Source: Planctomycetales bacterium (lineage in GTDB: Bacteria; Planctomycetota; Planctomycetia; Isosphaerales; Isosphaeraceae). Taken from it: a stretch of DNA of 5,327 nucleotides. Position numbers and translations under genes: made by a program. Location of the stretch: contig DAHZZC010000760.1 of the NCBI GenBank assembly GCA_027435495.1, forward strand, positions 1-5,327, in the 5' to 3' direction. The first letter of the stretch is position 1; the number at the start of each line of letters is the position of its first letter. The notes beneath the pieces were generated by a model that worked only from the letters and a program-made list of their open reading frames with translations, was not told the DNA's origin and did not search any database. This document shows positions 4,657 to 5,327 of the stretch, one piece after another.

Positions 4657-5327
4657 ATGATGAGGAAGGGGCTGGTTTTTCGTCTGGCCGTGGCGATCGG
4701 GTTCGTGGCGATGGTGGGTTGTGGGGGCGATCGGAGTGGGGGAGCGGGCGAGGGTCGGGGGCGAGTGGTGGTCTACTCGGCGCAGGATCGCGAGTTTGGC
4801 GAGCCGGTTTTGCGTGACTACGCGGCGCAGACGGGAGTGGAGGTTCTGCCCAAGTTCGATGTGGAGAGCACGAAGACGGTGGGCCTGGCCAACGATATCA
4901 TCGCGGAGAGGTCGCATCCGCGATGCGACCTTTTCTGGAACAACGAGATTTTAAACACGATCCGGCTGAGGGAGCGGGGATTATTGCAGCCGTTCCGGCC
5001 GTCGCATCTGGACGAGATTCCCGAGACGTTTCGGGCGAAGGACGGGACGTGGTACGGCTTTGCGGGCCGGGCGCGGGTGTTGATCGTCAGCACGAAGCTG
5101 GTGCCTGAGGCCGAACGTCCGCGGGGGATTCGGGACCTGGTCGATCCGAAGTGGAAGGGGAAGATCGGGATCGCGAAGCCGCTTTTCGGGACAACGGCGA
5201 CACAGGCGGCGTGCCTGTTTGCGGCCCTGGGCGATGACGAGGCGAAGCGCTTCTACCGGGGATTGAAGGCCAACGAGGTGCAGGTTTTCTCCGGGAACAA
5301 GCATGTCGCGACGGCGGCCGGCTCGGG
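4657..5327 (+). CDS. Iron-type ABC transporter substrate-binding lipoprotein (3' truncated by window edge)
   Basis: There are 223 whole codons, open at the right edge; FbpA/AfuA-like binding proteins are usually about 330-360 residues, so roughly the last third is missing. Residues 1-21 form a signal peptide: MMRK, a hydrophobic core to about 20, then a lipobox-like MVGC with Cys22 as the lipidated residue. After a Gly-rich spacer comes VVVYSAQDREFGEPVL (37-52), then DVESTKTVGLANDI (68-81), CDLFWNNEI (90-98), WYGFAGRARVLIVSTKLV (132-149), IAKPLFGTTATQAACLF (172-188) and LKANEVQVFSGNK (203-215). These are hallmark blocks of the family of bacterial ferric-iron-type substrate-binding proteins. 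It would capture substrate outside the inner membrane for an ABC permease, expected downstream. Ligand identity is inferred only: the tyrosine pair that binds Fe(III) in FbpA lies beyond the window. ATG 4660 is an equally possible start. Confidence 0.9.
   Translation, partial: MMRKGLVFRLAVAIGFVAMVGCGGDRSGGAGEGRGRVVVYSAQDREFGEPVLRDYAAQTGVEVLPKFDVESTKTVGLANDIIAERSHPRCDLFWNNEILNTIRLRERGLLQPFRPSHLDEIPETFRAKDGTWYGFAGRARVLIVSTKLVPEAERPRGIRDLVDPKWKGKIGIAKPLFGTTATQAACLFAALGDDEAKRFYRGLKANEVQVFSGNKHVATAAGS

Noticed and set aside
4405..5304. Other-frame open frames over the intergenic region and the transporter gene (both strands)
   Set aside because: The plus-strand frame from 4657 shows a full lipoprotein signal and hallmark solute-binding protein blocks; the others are shadows.

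Overview
The window looks like a chromosomal piece of a high-GC planctomycete, most likely from the Isosphaeraceae/Gemmataceae side of the phylum. This is inferred from four things: strong G/C bias at third codon positions, an N-terminal LEP-LE-R-x-LSA motif typical of planctomycete giant extracellular proteins, a Uma2-family gene of the type these genomes carry in many copies, and a solute-binding lipoprotein with the style of sequence common in the phylum. I cannot name a species.

Layout, left to right. (1) Positions 1-317 (+): the C-terminal part of RuvC, the Holliday-junction resolvase, cut by the window edge just before its second catalytic acidic residue. (2) 424-3495 (+): a roughly 1023-residue repeat protein with an Arg-rich N-terminal motif, nine tandem beta-sandwich-like repeats of about 100 residues and a Thr/Pro linker that separates repeats 1-7 from divergent repeats 8-9. 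(3) 3496-3784: a non-coding stretch with a stem-loop and 10-bp tandem repeat at the stop codon, an AT-rich island near 3591-3650, and nothing recognisable after that. (4) 3785-4390 (-): a Uma2-family protein whose fold markers are clear but which has lost several residues usually conserved around the active site. (5) 4391-4656: a divergent intergenic region holding a good sigma70-like promoter for the Uma2 gene (TTGACA, 17 bp, TAAACT on the minus strand), an inverted repeat in its leader, and direct repeats spaced by 11 bp upstream of the next gene. (6) 4657 to the window end (+): the N-terminal 223 residues of a periplasmic iron-type ABC transporter substrate-binding lipoprotein, open at the right edge.

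The genes do not form an evident pathway: DNA repair, a surface or secreted repeat protein, a degenerate Uma2 protein and a transporter component lie side by side. I did not find a convincing new multi-gene system. The points most worth a second look are the degenerate Uma2 protein with its long leader, the internal repeat architecture of the large protein, and the regulatory-looking repeats flanking the Uma2/transporter intergenic region.
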